64,000 nt of DNA from Chitinophagales bacterium (GCA_021323755.1 JAJPKJ010000066.1:1-64000), one strand, 5' to 3'; shown: positions 8,235 through 17,829, numbered from the stretch's first letter. Notes: generated from the sequence alone by a model not told the origin. Numbers and translations are program-made.

Positions 8235-10259
8235 TCACCGTATTAAAATGAAGGTGCCATTAATGGCAAAAGATTTATGATTGTAATCTATGCCTGCAGC
8301 TTCCCATACATAGGTTCCCGCCGGAGCCTGGGAACCATGAAAGGTTCCATCCCAGCCCGCGAAGGGTTTCTCCGTCTCATACATCAGTTGTCCATACCTG
8401 CTGAACACCCGGAAATATTTCAAAATCAGCATCCCCACCGGTACGGGTCTTAGTACATCATTCTTCCCATCTCCATTCGGGGTGAATGCGTTGGGTACAT
8501 ATATCTGTGGTCCTACATAATATTTCACACGTATGGAATCCGTCAGGGTGCAGCCGTAATAATTTTTGATGGTAACATAGTAAATGGTATCTGTCGTACT
8601 GGTCAATATCGGATCTGCTATCGTTGTACTGCTCAATCCTAATGGCGGTGACCAGTTGAACTCTGCATTATTTCCCCTGACCCCGTCATTAGCCATTAAT
8701 TGCAGGGTTGCTCCCTTGCTCAGTATGGTGTCATGTGAAGCAAGCGGATAAGGGCTTTGCCAGATATTGATATGTTGAGTGTCCGTTGCCATACATCCTT
8801 TATCAGTTCCCACCGTTAGCAGCACATCATAGGTTTGAGGTGCTTTCGTAAAAGTGAATGATGCATTATAATCGTTACTGGCTCCCAACAGCGTTGTATC
8901 CTTTTTGAACTGCCAGCTCGCAGAATTGATGACCCCGCCGGTATAGGTTGAAGTATTGATAAATGCCACCGGTTGATTTGAACAGGTGTCATTATAAGTA
9001 AAATCAGGAGTGAGGTAAGGATAGACCAATGCTTTGCTATAGGCGGTGTCTGCACAGTACAGACCAGGGAAAATGATTAACCGCACGTTGTATGCTCCTG
9101 TGTCTGCATAAGTATGTACAGGGAAAACCTGATTTGATGCACCCCCATCCCCAAAATCCCATTGAAATGTGGTGTTGTTCCAGTTGTATCCGGGATATAA
9201 TGGAACACTGTTATTGGGAAAATTGAGCGTTAGATCATTGCAGCTGTTTAAAGAAGGAATCGAAGCTTTCGGTTTGGGTAATGAATCACAATTATACACG
9301 TGTACAAACAGGTCCTGGCTAATCGAATCGATCACCTGACCGCCCCTATATTCAGGTACGGTAACAGTCAGCACAAACAATCCTGTATCTGAGATGGTTC
9401 CGTGCAATAATCCGCTTACCGGATCCAAACTAACATTCGGACCTGCGGGTTGCTGTGCCGTATATGGACTTCTATATAAAACCGGAGAAAAAATAAAGCG
9501 ATTAATAAAAGTATGTTCATTTATAGCATCTAATTCATAAGTGGAGGCGGCGCTGAAATGATAAGCAAGGGAATCCCCATCAGCATCGGTCGCGTTTAAA
9601 CTATACGAAAAAGAGCGGGAGTTACAAACATTCAAAATGGTATCTATTGTTGTAAAACTGGGAGTACTATTTTTAAAATTGCCTGTTATTGAATTTAGGG
9701 GCGGAATTCTTACAAAACTGGCGATTGCGTTATATACTTCTCCCGGGCCAGCATCAGGACATGGAGGATAGCCAGGGGGTGGCGGGTTCAGATAGCCAGT
9801 ATTATTAAAGGGAAAAGTCATGTCTAAAGCATTTGCGGGACGACAACAGTTGACGGCCGAAGCCATATAACCCGTATTATTATTGTTCAAAAAAACATCT
9901 GCATGGTAATAATAAACGGTATAGTTTGGGGGCGAAGGGAGCACGATACAGGGGTCTATAACACCGGTCACTTTCCGGGTTGAATCTAGGTCCCAGTCAT
10001 AACTGGAAGTATTGTTATTCGGATTTGATGGATTTACGATATACAATTGATCCGGTGTAGGAGTGGTTCCTGATTGCACAATTACTTTATAAAAGAACCG
10101 AAAGTTTGGGGTTGTGTTTGGGGAAAATTTATACCCTAATGTACACGATTTTAAAGAAGTTGGTAGCGCGCATGTATTGGGAGGCAAAGCCACTTGTCCA
10201 AATAAAGATCCTGATTGCGCAAGTAAAAAACAAAATAGAATACAGCCCAGTTTTCGCAC
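8235..10259 (-). CDS. PKD-domain surface protein with type B sorting domain (CHU_C)
   Basis: This 674-residue exported protein starts with GTG and the signal peptide MRKLGCILFCFLLAQSGSLFG. Residues ~330-420 contain a PKD-type Ig-like domain (WDFGDGGASNQ, then HTYADTGAYNV). The last ~85 residues (VPNAFTPNGDGKNDVL, then AGWDGTFHG and APAGTYVWE) are the gliding-motility-associated CHU_C / type B sorting domain used by the type IX secretion system. Such proteins are large surface adhesins; no enzyme motif is visible. The upstream gap of 258 bp to the next gene contains only AT-rich DNA and one inverted repeat. Confidence 0.9.
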   Translation of the reverse strand: MRKLGCILFCFLLAQSGSLFGQVALPPNTCALPTSLKSCTLGYKFSPNTTPNFRFFYKVIVQSGTTPTPDQLYIVNPSNPNNNTSSYDWDLDSTRKVTGVIDPCIVLPSPPNYTVYYYHADVFLNNNNTGYMASAVNCCRPANALDMTFPFNNTGYLNPPPPGYPPCPDAGPGEVYNAIASFVRIPPLNSITGNFKNSTPSFTTIDTILNVCNSRSFSYSLNATDADGDSLAYHFSAASTYELDAINEHTFINRFIFSPVLYRSPYTAQQPAGPNVSLDPVSGLLHGTISDTGLFVLTVTVPEYRGGQVIDSISQDLFVHVYNCDSLPKPKASIPSLNSCNDLTLNFPNNSVPLYPGYNWNNTTFQWDFGDGGASNQVFPVHTYADTGAYNVRLIIFPGLYCADTAYSKALVYPYLTPDFTYNDTCSNQPVAFINTSTYTGGVINSASWQFKKDTTLLGASNDYNASFTFTKAPQTYDVLLTVGTDKGCMATDTQHINIWQSPYPLASHDTILSKGATLQLMANDGVRGNNAEFNWSPPLGLSSTTIADPILTSTTDTIYYVTIKNYYGCTLTDSIRVKYYVGPQIYVPNAFTPNGDGKNDVLRPVPVGMLILKYFRVFSRYGQLMYETEKPFAGWDGTFHGSQAPAGTYVWEAAGIDYNHKSFAINGTFILIR

Positions 10260-10414
10260 AGTAGAGTATTTATAAAAAACGGTAAATTTAATCCATTATA
10301 AGACAAAATGCACTTAAAAAAACAGTAATATTATCTTTCCCCGCATCATTTGATAATCATGATCGTTCAACTTTTCAACAATTAGTCAAAAGCAAAAAAA
10401 ACGGGTGATCAAGT

Positions 10415-10435
10415 TTAGCTTTGTTAATAAGCTAA
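10415..10435. repeat. Inverted repeat in the 10.3-10.5 kb gap
   Basis: The arms TTAGCTT and AAGCTAA are separated by 7 bases. The repeat lies ~80 bp downstream of the coiled-coil gene's stop and ~155 bp upstream of the CHU_C protein's GTG start, both on the minus strand. There is no T-run, so it is a weak terminator candidate at best and could be a protein-binding site. Nothing else recognisable is in this gap. Confidence 0.3.
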
Positions 10436-10517
10436 GGTTAGCAGAAATGAATATTTGTGACACTATTTGTAAAGCAAAAAATACTGCAAAAAAATGAAGA
10501 AACCTATTTGTATGTAA

Positions 10518-11321
10518 TTAGCTTTTGCGTTTTGATATTAAAACATCTAATATTTGTTGTTGTTTGGCAACTTCCTTTTGTTGAATGTCCTGATCTTTTT
10601 TATTATCATCAAGGTCTTGCTGCGTGTTGCGCTGTTTTTTCTGCAAACTGCTTTGATCATCTAATAGTTTGCCCATTTTCTTATTTGCCTTTTTTGTCGC
10701 GTCAGCGTCCTGGTTCACATTGTTCTGCATAGCCTGGGTTTGCGTTGCCTGGTCAATTTTATTCTGATCAAGGTCAGCTTGAATCTTTCTTAATTTTTTT
10801 TCAAGATCGGCTTGCTCGTTCGCTAAACTGTTTTGTTTTTTCTGCGCTTTTTTTAAAACTTCTTGTTGTGAACCGATCTGCACTTCCAAATTATGCGCAT
10901 CGATATAAGGAACCAGGTTATTCAAGAAAATTTTCGCTTTGTCCGTTTGCCCGTTATCTGTAGAATCTTTTACCAGAACATCTATATTCGGTTTGGTGGA
11001 GAACAAGGAAATAACGGAGATGTCTTTTTCTTTTTTCTTCTTATCTATCTTAAAATACAGATCGCGTGATTCACTGTCCGAGCTATCCAATTTCGCTCCG
11101 CGAAAAACAATAAATCCTTTTGAGCTGGAATTTTTAAATCCCTTCTTGGCCATATAATCTTTAATGGCATCTTCGGATACGTCCTGAGAATAAGCCAATT
11201 CAATGGCAGCGCTATTGATAGATGTTTTCTGATAATCGATCTTACTGTCATAAGCCGCCTGTGCGTGGCTTGCCGTTTTTCCCACCAACAAAATTGCCAA
11301 AAGGAATAAATATTTCTTCAT
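10518..11321 (-). CDS. Periplasmic coiled-coil protein, unknown
   Basis: This 267-residue protein has a signal peptide (MKKYLFLLAILLVGKTASHAQA), so it is periplasmic or outer-membrane-associated. Residues ~25-125 form a compact domain with alternating charged and hydrophobic residues. From ~145 to the end the sequence is almost entirely Q, K, D, N, L and A in heptad-like order (LEKKLRKIQADLDQ; QSSLQKKQRNTQQDLDD), predicting a long coiled coil. I do not recognise the family. It is monocistronic on the minus strand, divergent from the flippase gene. A structural or scaffold role at the envelope is inference. Confidence 0.65.
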   Translation of the reverse strand: MKKYLFLLAILLVGKTASHAQAAYDSKIDYQKTSINSAAIELAYSQDVSEDAIKDYMAKKGFKNSSSKGFIVFRGAKLDSSDSESRDLYFKIDKKKKEKDISVISLFSTKPNIDVLVKDSTDNGQTDKAKIFLNNLVPYIDAHNLEVQIGSQQEVLKKAQKKQNSLANEQADLEKKLRKIQADLDQNKIDQATQTQAMQNNVNQDADATKKANKKMGKLLDDQSSLQKKQRNTQQDLDDNKKDQDIQQKEVAKQQQILDVLISKRKS

Positions 11322-11380
11322 GTTTGATAAGTTTATTCAAAAATACATTTTTACGGATTATGAATATACAACAACATTAA

Positions 11381-11413
11381 TTGTGCAATATCAGCAGATG
11401 AAGTTTATTTTTG
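11381..11413 (+). promoter_or_regulatory. Bacteroidota-type promoter for the flippase gene
   Basis: TATTTTTG at 11406-11413 matches the -7 consensus TAnnTTTG exactly, and TTG at 11381-11383 is an upstream -33-like element with a 22-base spacer. The expected transcription start is around 11420, just before the TTG start codon at 11431. The assignment rests on the published Bacteroides consensus, not on mapping. Confidence 0.5.
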
Positions 11414-11430
11414 TTCATAAATATTATTGA

Positions 11431-12945
11431 TTGAGCAGCATCAAAAAATTAGCCGGGCAAACAGTTTGGTACGGAGCAAGTTCAATTTTTGCCAGATTGC
11501 TTAATTATTTACTCACGCCTTATTTGACATACGCTTTTAAAAAAACACCGGATTACGGAGAAATGATCCTGGTGTATTCGCTCATTCCTTTTTTATATTC
11601 ATTGATATTATTTGGGTTTGAGACGGCTTTCTTCCGGTTCATGCAAAAAAAAGAATTTGAAAAAGATGTTTACCATACCACCACTACTTCACTTATAATA
11701 AGCACAAGTATCATTACCGTACTCACTATTTTGTTTAATCATCAAATTGCATCGTTCATTGGAATTGAAAAACACCCCGAATACATTACCATCAGCGCTT
11801 TTATCATTGCCTTTGATGCATTGTCAACGATACCTTTTGCAAAACTGCGGCTCGAAAACAGACCAAAAAAATTTGCATTAATTCGCGTCTCAGGCATTTT
11901 ATTAAATATTGCACTTACTTTTTTCTTTTTATCGGTTTGCCCCAAACTTTTCAAACAGCATCCGAACAGCATTTTACTTTTTATTTACAGCGCAGGTTTT
12001 GGTGTCGGTTATGTGTTGATAGCCAATCTTGCACAGTCTTTTTTCCAGGTAATTGCCTTATCGAAAGAATTATTACACTTCAGGTGGAAATTGAATACAG
12101 GGCTCTGGAAACATATCGTAGTTTATTCACTTCCCCTGACTATTGCAGGATTTGCCGGTGTGGTGAATGAAACTTTTGATCGCATCATGTTAAAAAAATG
12201 GATTCCATTGACCGGCGATGCGGCCACCATTCAGGTTGGAATTTATGGCGCTTGTTACAAGCTTTCGATATTGATCAGTTTATCGGTGCAGGCTTTTCGG
12301 ATGGGTGCGGAACCTTTTTATTTTAAACAATCTGCTCAGGAGAACGCACCAAAAGTTTATGCTCGTGTCATGAAATTCTTTGTCATAACCATCACCGTTA
12401 TGTTTTTGGTGGTTGCTTTATTTCTGAATGTTTGGAAAGAGCTTATCCAGGATCCGAGAATGTGGGAAGGTCTTAAAGTAGTTCCCATTCTGCTTTTTGC
12501 AAACATGTTCCTGGGCATCTATATCAATCTTTCCATCTGGTATCGTCTTTCACACAAAACGACGCCGGGTGCAATCATCACCTTGATCGGAGCAGCCATC
12601 ACCCTTATTATCAATTATGTTTTTATTCCTTACTATAGTTATATGGCTTGTGCCTGGGCGACTTTTTTATGTTACGGAACCATGATGGTGATCTCCTATT
12701 GCTGGGGACAAAAAGCTTATCGCATTCCTTATGCCACAAAGAAATTGGTGGCTTATTTAGTGATCGTGGCCTTGTTATATTTCCTCCATCATTTTATAAT
12801 CGGACTTTGGAAGAACAACTGGTTTAGCATTGCATTGGGGACAATTTTCACAGCAGCATATGTCTTGTTTGTTCTGAGAATTGAAAAAAGAGAGTTCCAG
12901 AAGCTTCCGTATATCGGGAGGCTATTAGGACCGGTGAGTACTTAA
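11431..12945 (+). CDS. Oligosaccharide flippase family membrane protein (Wzx/MATE-like)
   Basis: This 504-residue protein has about a dozen or more hydrophobic helices spread over its length and the N-terminus SSIKKLAGQTVWYGASSIFARLLNYLLTP typical of polysaccharide-export flippases of the MOP superfamily, which move lipid-linked sugars across the inner membrane. The start is TTG: an in-frame TGA directly precedes it, so no longer form is possible, and the conserved KKLAGQT stretch begins at once. No glycosyltransferase or polymerase gene is nearby, so its substrate cannot be inferred from context. Confidence 0.88.
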   Translation: MSSIKKLAGQTVWYGASSIFARLLNYLLTPYLTYAFKKTPDYGEMILVYSLIPFLYSLILFGFETAFFRFMQKKEFEKDVYHTTTTSLIISTSIITVLTILFNHQIASFIGIEKHPEYITISAFIIAFDALSTIPFAKLRLENRPKKFALIRVSGILLNIALTFFFLSVCPKLFKQHPNSILLFIYSAGFGVGYVLIANLAQSFFQVIALSKELLHFRWKLNTGLWKHIVVYSLPLTIAGFAGVVNETFDRIMLKKWIPLTGDAATIQVGIYGACYKLSILISLSVQAFRMGAEPFYFKQSAQENAPKVYARVMKFFVITITVMFLVVALFLNVWKELIQDPRMWEGLKVVPILLFANMFLGIYINLSIWYRLSHKTTPGAIITLIGAAITLIINYVFIPYYSYMACAWATFLCYGTMMVISYCWGQKAYRIPYATKKLVAYLVIVALLYFLHHFIIGLWKNNWFSIALGTIFTAAYVLFVLRIEKREFQKLPYIGRLLGPVST

Positions 12946-12946
12946 C

Positions 12947-12981
12947 AGGCAGAATCCGGAAATGGATTTTTCAAATTGCCT
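12947..12981. terminator. Possible bidirectional terminator hairpin
   Basis: Between the convergent flippase and hydrolase genes, AGGCA (12947-12951) can pair with TGCCT (12977-12981), and inside it AATCC pairs with GGATT followed by a short T-run. The stem is imperfect and the 3' arm approaches the hydrolase stop codon. The position fits a shared terminator. Confidence 0.35.
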
Positions 12982-12985
12982 ACTG

Positions 12986-13639
12986 TTATATTGTTTCTTC
13001 TCCTCTCAAAAATGGATTATGGGCTTTTTCAAACCCAATGGTTGTCGGTTCGCCGTGACCGGGATATACGACTACCTCATCTGGCAATACAAATAATTTT
13101 TCGAAGATGCTTTTTAATAATGTATCAAAATCTCCGCCGGGCAAATCTGTCCTCCCAATGCTTTGTTTAAATAAGACATCGCCACCGATTAAGAATTTTT
13201 GCGCTTCATTATAAAAACAAATGCTTCCGGGTGAATGGCCTGGCGTAAATAATACTTTCAATTCATCATCATCTAATTTCACGACATCTCCCTGTTCTAA
13301 AAAAATCAATTCATCCCGATAATTTTCAAATGGCATTCCCCAATTCAATCCTGATGTTGGCGCATACTCTAAAACCGGTTTTTCTTTTTTGTGTATATGA
13401 AGATGCAAATCGTATGTGTCGAAAATGAATTTGTTTCCAAAAACGTGGTCGAGATGACAATGGGTATTTAACAAAAGCTTAGGAAATAATTTCTTCTCTT
13501 CAATAAATTCCTGCAGCGTCCTTCGTTCATTGCCAAAATAACAACCCGGATCTATAATACAACAGGCATCCTTATCATTATACAAGACGTATGTATTCTC
13601 TTGTACCGGATTGAATGTAAAACTTTGAATGTTAATCAT
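12986..13639 (-). CDS. MBL-fold hydrolase (glyoxalase II-like)
   Basis: This 217-residue metallo-beta-lactamase-fold hydrolase has the metal-binding motif T59-H-C-H-L-D-H65. Further ligands fit TPGHSPGSICF, the aspartate of GGDVLF, and the histidine of YPGHGEPT. The short length and the GHSPG and PGHGEPT motifs are usual for the hydroxyacylglutathione-hydrolase-like (YcbL type) branch, which lacks the C-terminal glutathione-binding domain of true glyoxalase II. It probably hydrolyses a thioester in the cytoplasm; the natural substrate is unknown. It is divergent from the outer-membrane protein gene, 72 bp away. Confidence 0.88.
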   Translation of the reverse strand: MINIQSFTFNPVQENTYVLYNDKDACCIIDPGCYFGNERRTLQEFIEEKKLFPKLLLNTHCHLDHVFGNKFIFDTYDLHLHIHKKEKPVLEYAPTSGLNWGMPFENYRDELIFLEQGDVVKLDDDELKVLFTPGHSPGSICFYNEAQKFLIGGDVLFKQSIGRTDLPGGDFDTLLKSIFEKLFVLPDEVVVYPGHGEPTTIGFEKAHNPFLRGEETI

Positions 13640-13711
13640 ACTTACCGCATTTGCTTACTAAAATGAATTTCACTGATTATAGGGATTGTTATAACTTTAA
13701 AATTTCAAAGA

Positions 13712-16700
13712 ATGGCTATGCAAGTTTATAAGAATAAGTTACAACAAAAGCATTTTTTTTTAATCCTTACCTGTTTAATTTTTCTTCTCTCTCAGACATC
13801 TGCTCAGGTTAGTGCGGTTGAATTTGGAAAGAACCGGTTACAATTCAAAAAATTCAAGTGGAAATATTATCAAACCACCAACTTCAACACATACTTCTAC
13901 GAAAATGGTCAGCCTATTGCAAAATATGTTGCACAACTTGCCGAAAAGGAATTACCCGGCATAGAGCAATTTGCGGAATATGGTATGCAACGTCGCGGTA
14001 ACCTGGTTGTTTACAATAGCTATAATGACATGGAGCAATCCAATATTGGGTTGAGTCTGGACTGGCAAACCACAGGAGGCATTACTAAACTGGTGAATAA
14101 TAAGGTGGTGCTTTATTATACTGATGATTATAACAAAATGCGCATCCAGGTTAGAGAAGGGATCGCACGGATACTGGTAGAAAATGTTTTGTTTGGGGAC
14201 GACCTCGGAGAATTTGCCGCTAACCAGGCATTGCTTGACCTGCCGCAATGGTTAACCGACGGATATATTCATTATATCGGAGAACAATGGAGCACCGATT
14301 TGGATGACCAGTTAAAATCCGCCATGCTTTCGGGGCGGTATAATAACTTCTACCAGTTTGCTTTTGAAAAACCAGATCTTGCTGGTCACGCATTTTGGTA
14401 TTATATCGCTGAAAAATATAAAAAGGAAAACGTTACCTATTTTCTTTATCTCGCAAGGGTTTACAGAAATCTTAATAATGCTTCGCAACGCATCTGCAAA
14501 AAAAAGTTCAAAGAAGTGCTGAAAGATTTTATGAACGAAGAAGAAGGAAAGTATGAAAAAGATATTCGCGGCAGACGCAATTTTCCGAAAGGAACGATTT
14601 CAGTTGTAGAAGAGGTGAACCCCAATAAAGATTTCTTTTACTTCTCTCCTAATCCTGCGCCAAGAAGTCAAACATACGCCGTTGTTGAATATAAACGCGG
14701 ATTATACAATGTCGTTCTTCACGAGAATTTCATAAATACGAAAGTGTTATTAAAAGTGGGCGTTCGTTCTTATGATAATCAGCTCAATCCGCATTATCCT
14801 TTGATTGCCTGGGATGGAAAAGGAACGAGGCTTGCCATCATTTACTGGAGTCGCGGAAAAATAAAATTATTTGTTTACGATATCATTAGGAAATACAAGA
14901 CCACCGAAACAGATCTTCCGATGTTTGACCAGATCCAGGACATGAAATATATGCTGAATGATAATACCCTTTTATTAAGTGCCGTAAAAAAAGGTCAATC
15001 GGATATTTTCGTTTATAAATTAGATGATCAGAGTGTTGAGCAGATAACGAATGACATTTATGATGACCTTGACGCAACATTTGTTTCATTTCCCGGGAAG
15101 ACCGGAATTATTTATTCCTCAAATCGCCCTTCTGGCTCAGCTCCCACGGGCGATAGCATTCTTCCTTCAGATCACCATTACAATATCTTTTTGGTTGACA
15201 ACTGGAACAAATCCGAGTTCAAACAAATTTCCCAACTCACGCATTTGAAATACGGCGATGCGCGATATCCAACGCAGTATAATAATTTTCATTTCACCTT
15301 TATCAGTGATGAAAATGGGATAAGCAATCGTTATGCAGGATTTTTCACTACGCAAAGAGCGGGCATTGATTCGGTCTATAAAATTGGCGATGAGATATTA
15401 CATAATCCGGATGCGAAAGAATTGGATTCTGTTTTGCAGGCAAATAAAAAAACAGAGCCTGATACCGTTTTTGCATTTGCTATCACTAAGGATTCTGCAT
15501 ATTCTTTTCCGCTCACCAATTATCAAAGCGGATTAAAAGAAACGAAAATTGCGGGTGATAACGGACAAGTAAGCGAAGTGAGACAAGAAGGTGATTTAAA
15601 ATTCTTATACAAATTAAAAGTTGATGAGAGTGCTTTAAAGAAAAGAAATATAAATCCGAAGTTAACAGATTACCGGAAAGAGACTATTCTTAACGAGCAG
15701 GTGCGTACAGGCGAAGCAGTAAAGTTTCAAACCACAAAATTACCCGGCGATACTGCTAAAAAGCAACCGGATTTTTTTCAAAGTGAATTTCAAAAGGAAC
15801 CCAATAAGGACACTTCGAGTGTAACCGCAAAAACGCAGCCGGAATCACAACCTGTAACCGCACAGGAACAGAACATCCCTCAGGAAGAACCTGTATTGAA
15901 AAAAGCAAAATTGCTTGATTATAAATTAAAATTTTCGGTTGATAATTTTACTGCTGGTTTTAATAATGATGTACTCGTAAATCAATATCAACCATATTCC
16001 GGATCATTACCAATAAGCCTGAATGGCGTAGATGCATTCAGCGGAATGTTCAAGGCGTCGGTATTCGATCTGTTTGAAGACCTTCGTTTCACCGGTGGTT
16101 TTAGATTACCCTTTTTTAGTGGCAGCGGTAATGCATCAGCGGTAAGCAGCGGCGGAAGTGTTTTCACCCCCAGCAGTTCATCTTTTTTTGATGGAAGTGG
16201 TGAATGGTTTGCAAGAATCGATTACTTAAAAAAGCTCGCCGATTTTTCATTGGTTTATTACCGGCAAACTGAAGTTGGCAGTGCGAATATAAGTTCCGGA
16301 CCATATGAAGGACTTGGCTATAATGCAAAATCCTTCTCAAATCTTTATCAGGCAGTCATTAAATATCCTTTTGATAAGGTAAAAAGTCTTCGGTTATATT
16401 TAGGCGTTAGGGCAAGCAAGTGGGTGTTGCAACCGGGGAGCCCTTATGCTAATGATTCTCTTGCTTTGATTGCACCGCCACAAAATAAAGAAACCTACGC
16501 AGTATCGCGCCTGGAATATGTTTATGATAATACGATATTAAAAGCAACAGATATCTGGAATGGATTGCGCTATAAAGCTTATATGGATTTTGATGTTCAA
16601 ATGAATCAACCACAGTTCACCGGCGAAGGACGTAAAATGTTCAACTTTGGTTTCGACGCACGCAATTATTATCCTATCTACAGAAATTTTATCTGGGCAG

Positions 16701-17233
16701 TTCGGGCAGCCGGAGATTTTTCCTGGGGCAATCAAAAAGTAATTTATTATCTCGGTGGTACAGACGGATGGCTTTTCCCGAAGGCGAATAATCTTCCTTC
16801 ACCGCAAGATCCATCTTATGCATTTCAATCTCTTGCTGTCAATCTGCGCGGCTTTAATCAAAACATTACCAATGGGAATAACAATATTGTCATAAACAGT
16901 GAATTAAGACTTCCTATTTTTTCTACATTATTTAATAAACCCATTAATAATGCATTTTTACGGAATTTCTCGATCATCCAATTTTTTGATTTTGGAAATG
17001 CGTGGAATGGCAACTATAATAAATTAAGTCGTCCTACCCTTTCATTCACCAATAACCAGGATCTCACTGTGCTGATCAAAGCCGGTGGCATCGGCCCTCT
17101 GGCAGGCGGCTATGGATTTGGAGTACGGAGTACCTTATTGGGTTATTTTCTTCGTCTTGATGCTGGTTGGCCGATGGATGGTTTTTTTAAAGGAGCACCG
17201 ATCTGGTATTTTTCCATGGGTGTAGATTTTTAA
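13712..17233 (+). CDS. Outer-membrane protein: inactive peptidase-MA-like, beta-propeller and barrel
   Basis: This 1173-residue protein has a signal peptide ending near residue 32 (QTSAQ). Residues ~40-285 resemble a gluzincin (peptidase MA-like) domain: WLTDGYIHYIGE at 180 matches the family's WLxEGxAxY stretch. Where HExxH is expected the sequence reads R148-E-G-I-A152, so both zinc-binding histidines are missing. Residues ~300-550 look like a TolB/WD40-type propeller. After a charged linker (~560-730, rich in K, E and Q), residues ~740-1173 have alternating aromatic strands ending in MGVDF, typical of an outer-membrane beta barrel with a C-terminal phenylalanine. The function is unknown; a surface or assembly role is inference. 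Confidence 0.75.
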   Translation: MAMQVYKNKLQQKHFFLILTCLIFLLSQTSAQVSAVEFGKNRLQFKKFKWKYYQTTNFNTYFYENGQPIAKYVAQLAEKELPGIEQFAEYGMQRRGNLVVYNSYNDMEQSNIGLSLDWQTTGGITKLVNNKVVLYYTDDYNKMRIQVREGIARILVENVLFGDDLGEFAANQALLDLPQWLTDGYIHYIGEQWSTDLDDQLKSAMLSGRYNNFYQFAFEKPDLAGHAFWYYIAEKYKKENVTYFLYLARVYRNLNNASQRICKKKFKEVLKDFMNEEEGKYEKDIRGRRNFPKGTISVVEEVNPNKDFFYFSPNPAPRSQTYAVVEYKRGLYNVVLHENFINTKVLLKVGVRSYDNQLNPHYPLIAWDGKGTRLAIIYWSRGKIKLFVYDIIRKYKTTETDLPMFDQIQDMKYMLNDNTLLLSAVKKGQSDIFVYKLDDQSVEQITNDIYDDLDATFVSFPGKTGIIYSSNRPSGSAPTGDSILPSDHHYNIFLVDNWNKSEFKQISQLTHLKYGDARYPTQYNNFHFTFISDENGISNRYAGFFTTQRAGIDSVYKIGDEILHNPDAKELDSVLQANKKTEPDTVFAFAITKDSAYSFPLTNYQSGLKETKIAGDNGQVSEVRQEGDLKFLYKLKVDESALKKRNINPKLTDYRKETILNEQVRTGEAVKFQTTKLPGDTAKKQPDFFQSEFQKEPNKDTSSVTAKTQPESQPVTAQEQNIPQEEPVLKKAKLLDYKLKFSVDNFTAGFNNDVLVNQYQPYSGSLPISLNGVDAFSGMFKASVFDLFEDLRFTGGFRLPFFSGSGNASAVSSGGSVFTPSSSSFFDGSGEWFARIDYLKKLADFSLVYYRQTEVGSANISSGPYEGLGYNAKSFSNLYQAVIKYPFDKVKSLRLYLGVRASKWVLQPGSPYANDSLALIAPPQNKETYAVSRLEYVYDNTILKATDIWNGLRYKAYMDFDVQMNQPQFTGEGRKMFNFGFDARNYYPIYRNFIWAVRAAGDFSWGNQKVIYYLGGTDGWLFPKANNLPSPQDPSYAFQSLAVNLRGFNQNITNGNNNIVINSELRLPIFSTLFNKPINNAFLRNFSIIQFFDFGNAWNGNYNKLSRPTLSFTNNQDLTVLIKAGGIGPLAGGYGFGVRSTLLGYFLRLDAGWPMDGFFKGAPIWYFSMGVDF

Positions 17234-17258
17234 GAACAAGAAAATGCTTGTCAGGTGA

Positions 17259-17819
17259 CTATTGATTTTTTTTATTGCCTATAAAAAAATACACAGCGGC
17301 ATTGATCGAAATAATTGCCATGCAAATGATCCAGCAGATAAAGGTCATAGATAATAAATTACTTTCCCTTACCTCGATCTCATTCAATGAACGCCCGACA
17401 GCAACAAAATTTACTTTATCCAAATTCACTTTTCTTACCACCATTGCCAAGCGCACTCCATGCTGGGGTTGCCAGGTTATTCGATCCTCCCCGTTAGCCT
17501 TGGTAAAATCAAATACACCAGCTGGCAGGACCGGCATCGCGCCATTGATAAATCCCGTTGAGTGCATTGGCTGACCATTATCATTATAGACAGTAACGAA
17601 AAGTGAAAGACTATTTTCCAGATCAACAGTGTCTTTTGGGAAAATGCTTTCAATAGATTTCGATTTTTCTAATCGTTGTTTTATTACCGAAGCAATTTCT
17701 ATTTGCGGATCATTTGCCGCTGTACGATAGGTTTGCTGAACGCTCGCATAAACAAATAGGCAAATAACTGTTATTATTGCGGCATTGCTGATTTGGGTTA
17801 GAATGAATGTTCTTTGCAT
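17259..17819 (-). CDS. Small two-helix membrane protein with extracytoplasmic domain, unknown
   Basis: This 186-residue protein has a membrane helix at ~5-28, an extracytoplasmic region of ~120 residues and a second helix at ~155-178. The layout resembles the sensor half of a histidine kinase (the stretch VGRSLNEIEVRESNLLSM before the second helix is similar to kinase input domains), but the protein ends there with no kinase domain. I chose the ATG at 17819 (MQRTFILTQIS); a longer frame would overlap the ferritin-like gene and add a non-typical segment. It follows the ferritin-like gene by 10 bp, so the two are probably co-transcribed. Confidence 0.7.
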   Translation of the reverse strand: MQRTFILTQISNAAIITVICLFVYASVQQTYRTAANDPQIEIASVIKQRLEKSKSIESIFPKDTVDLENSLSLFVTVYNDNGQPMHSTGFINGAMPVLPAGVFDFTKANGEDRITWQPQHGVRLAMVVRKVNLDKVNFVAVGRSLNEIEVRESNLLSMTFICWIICMAIISINAAVYFFIGNKKNQ

Positions 17820-17829
17820 ATAAAAATAT

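Noticed and set aside
10457-10732. 91-residue frame opposite the coiled-coil gene
   Set aside because: Overlaps the coiled-coil gene on the other strand and reads as low-complexity cysteine-rich sequence.
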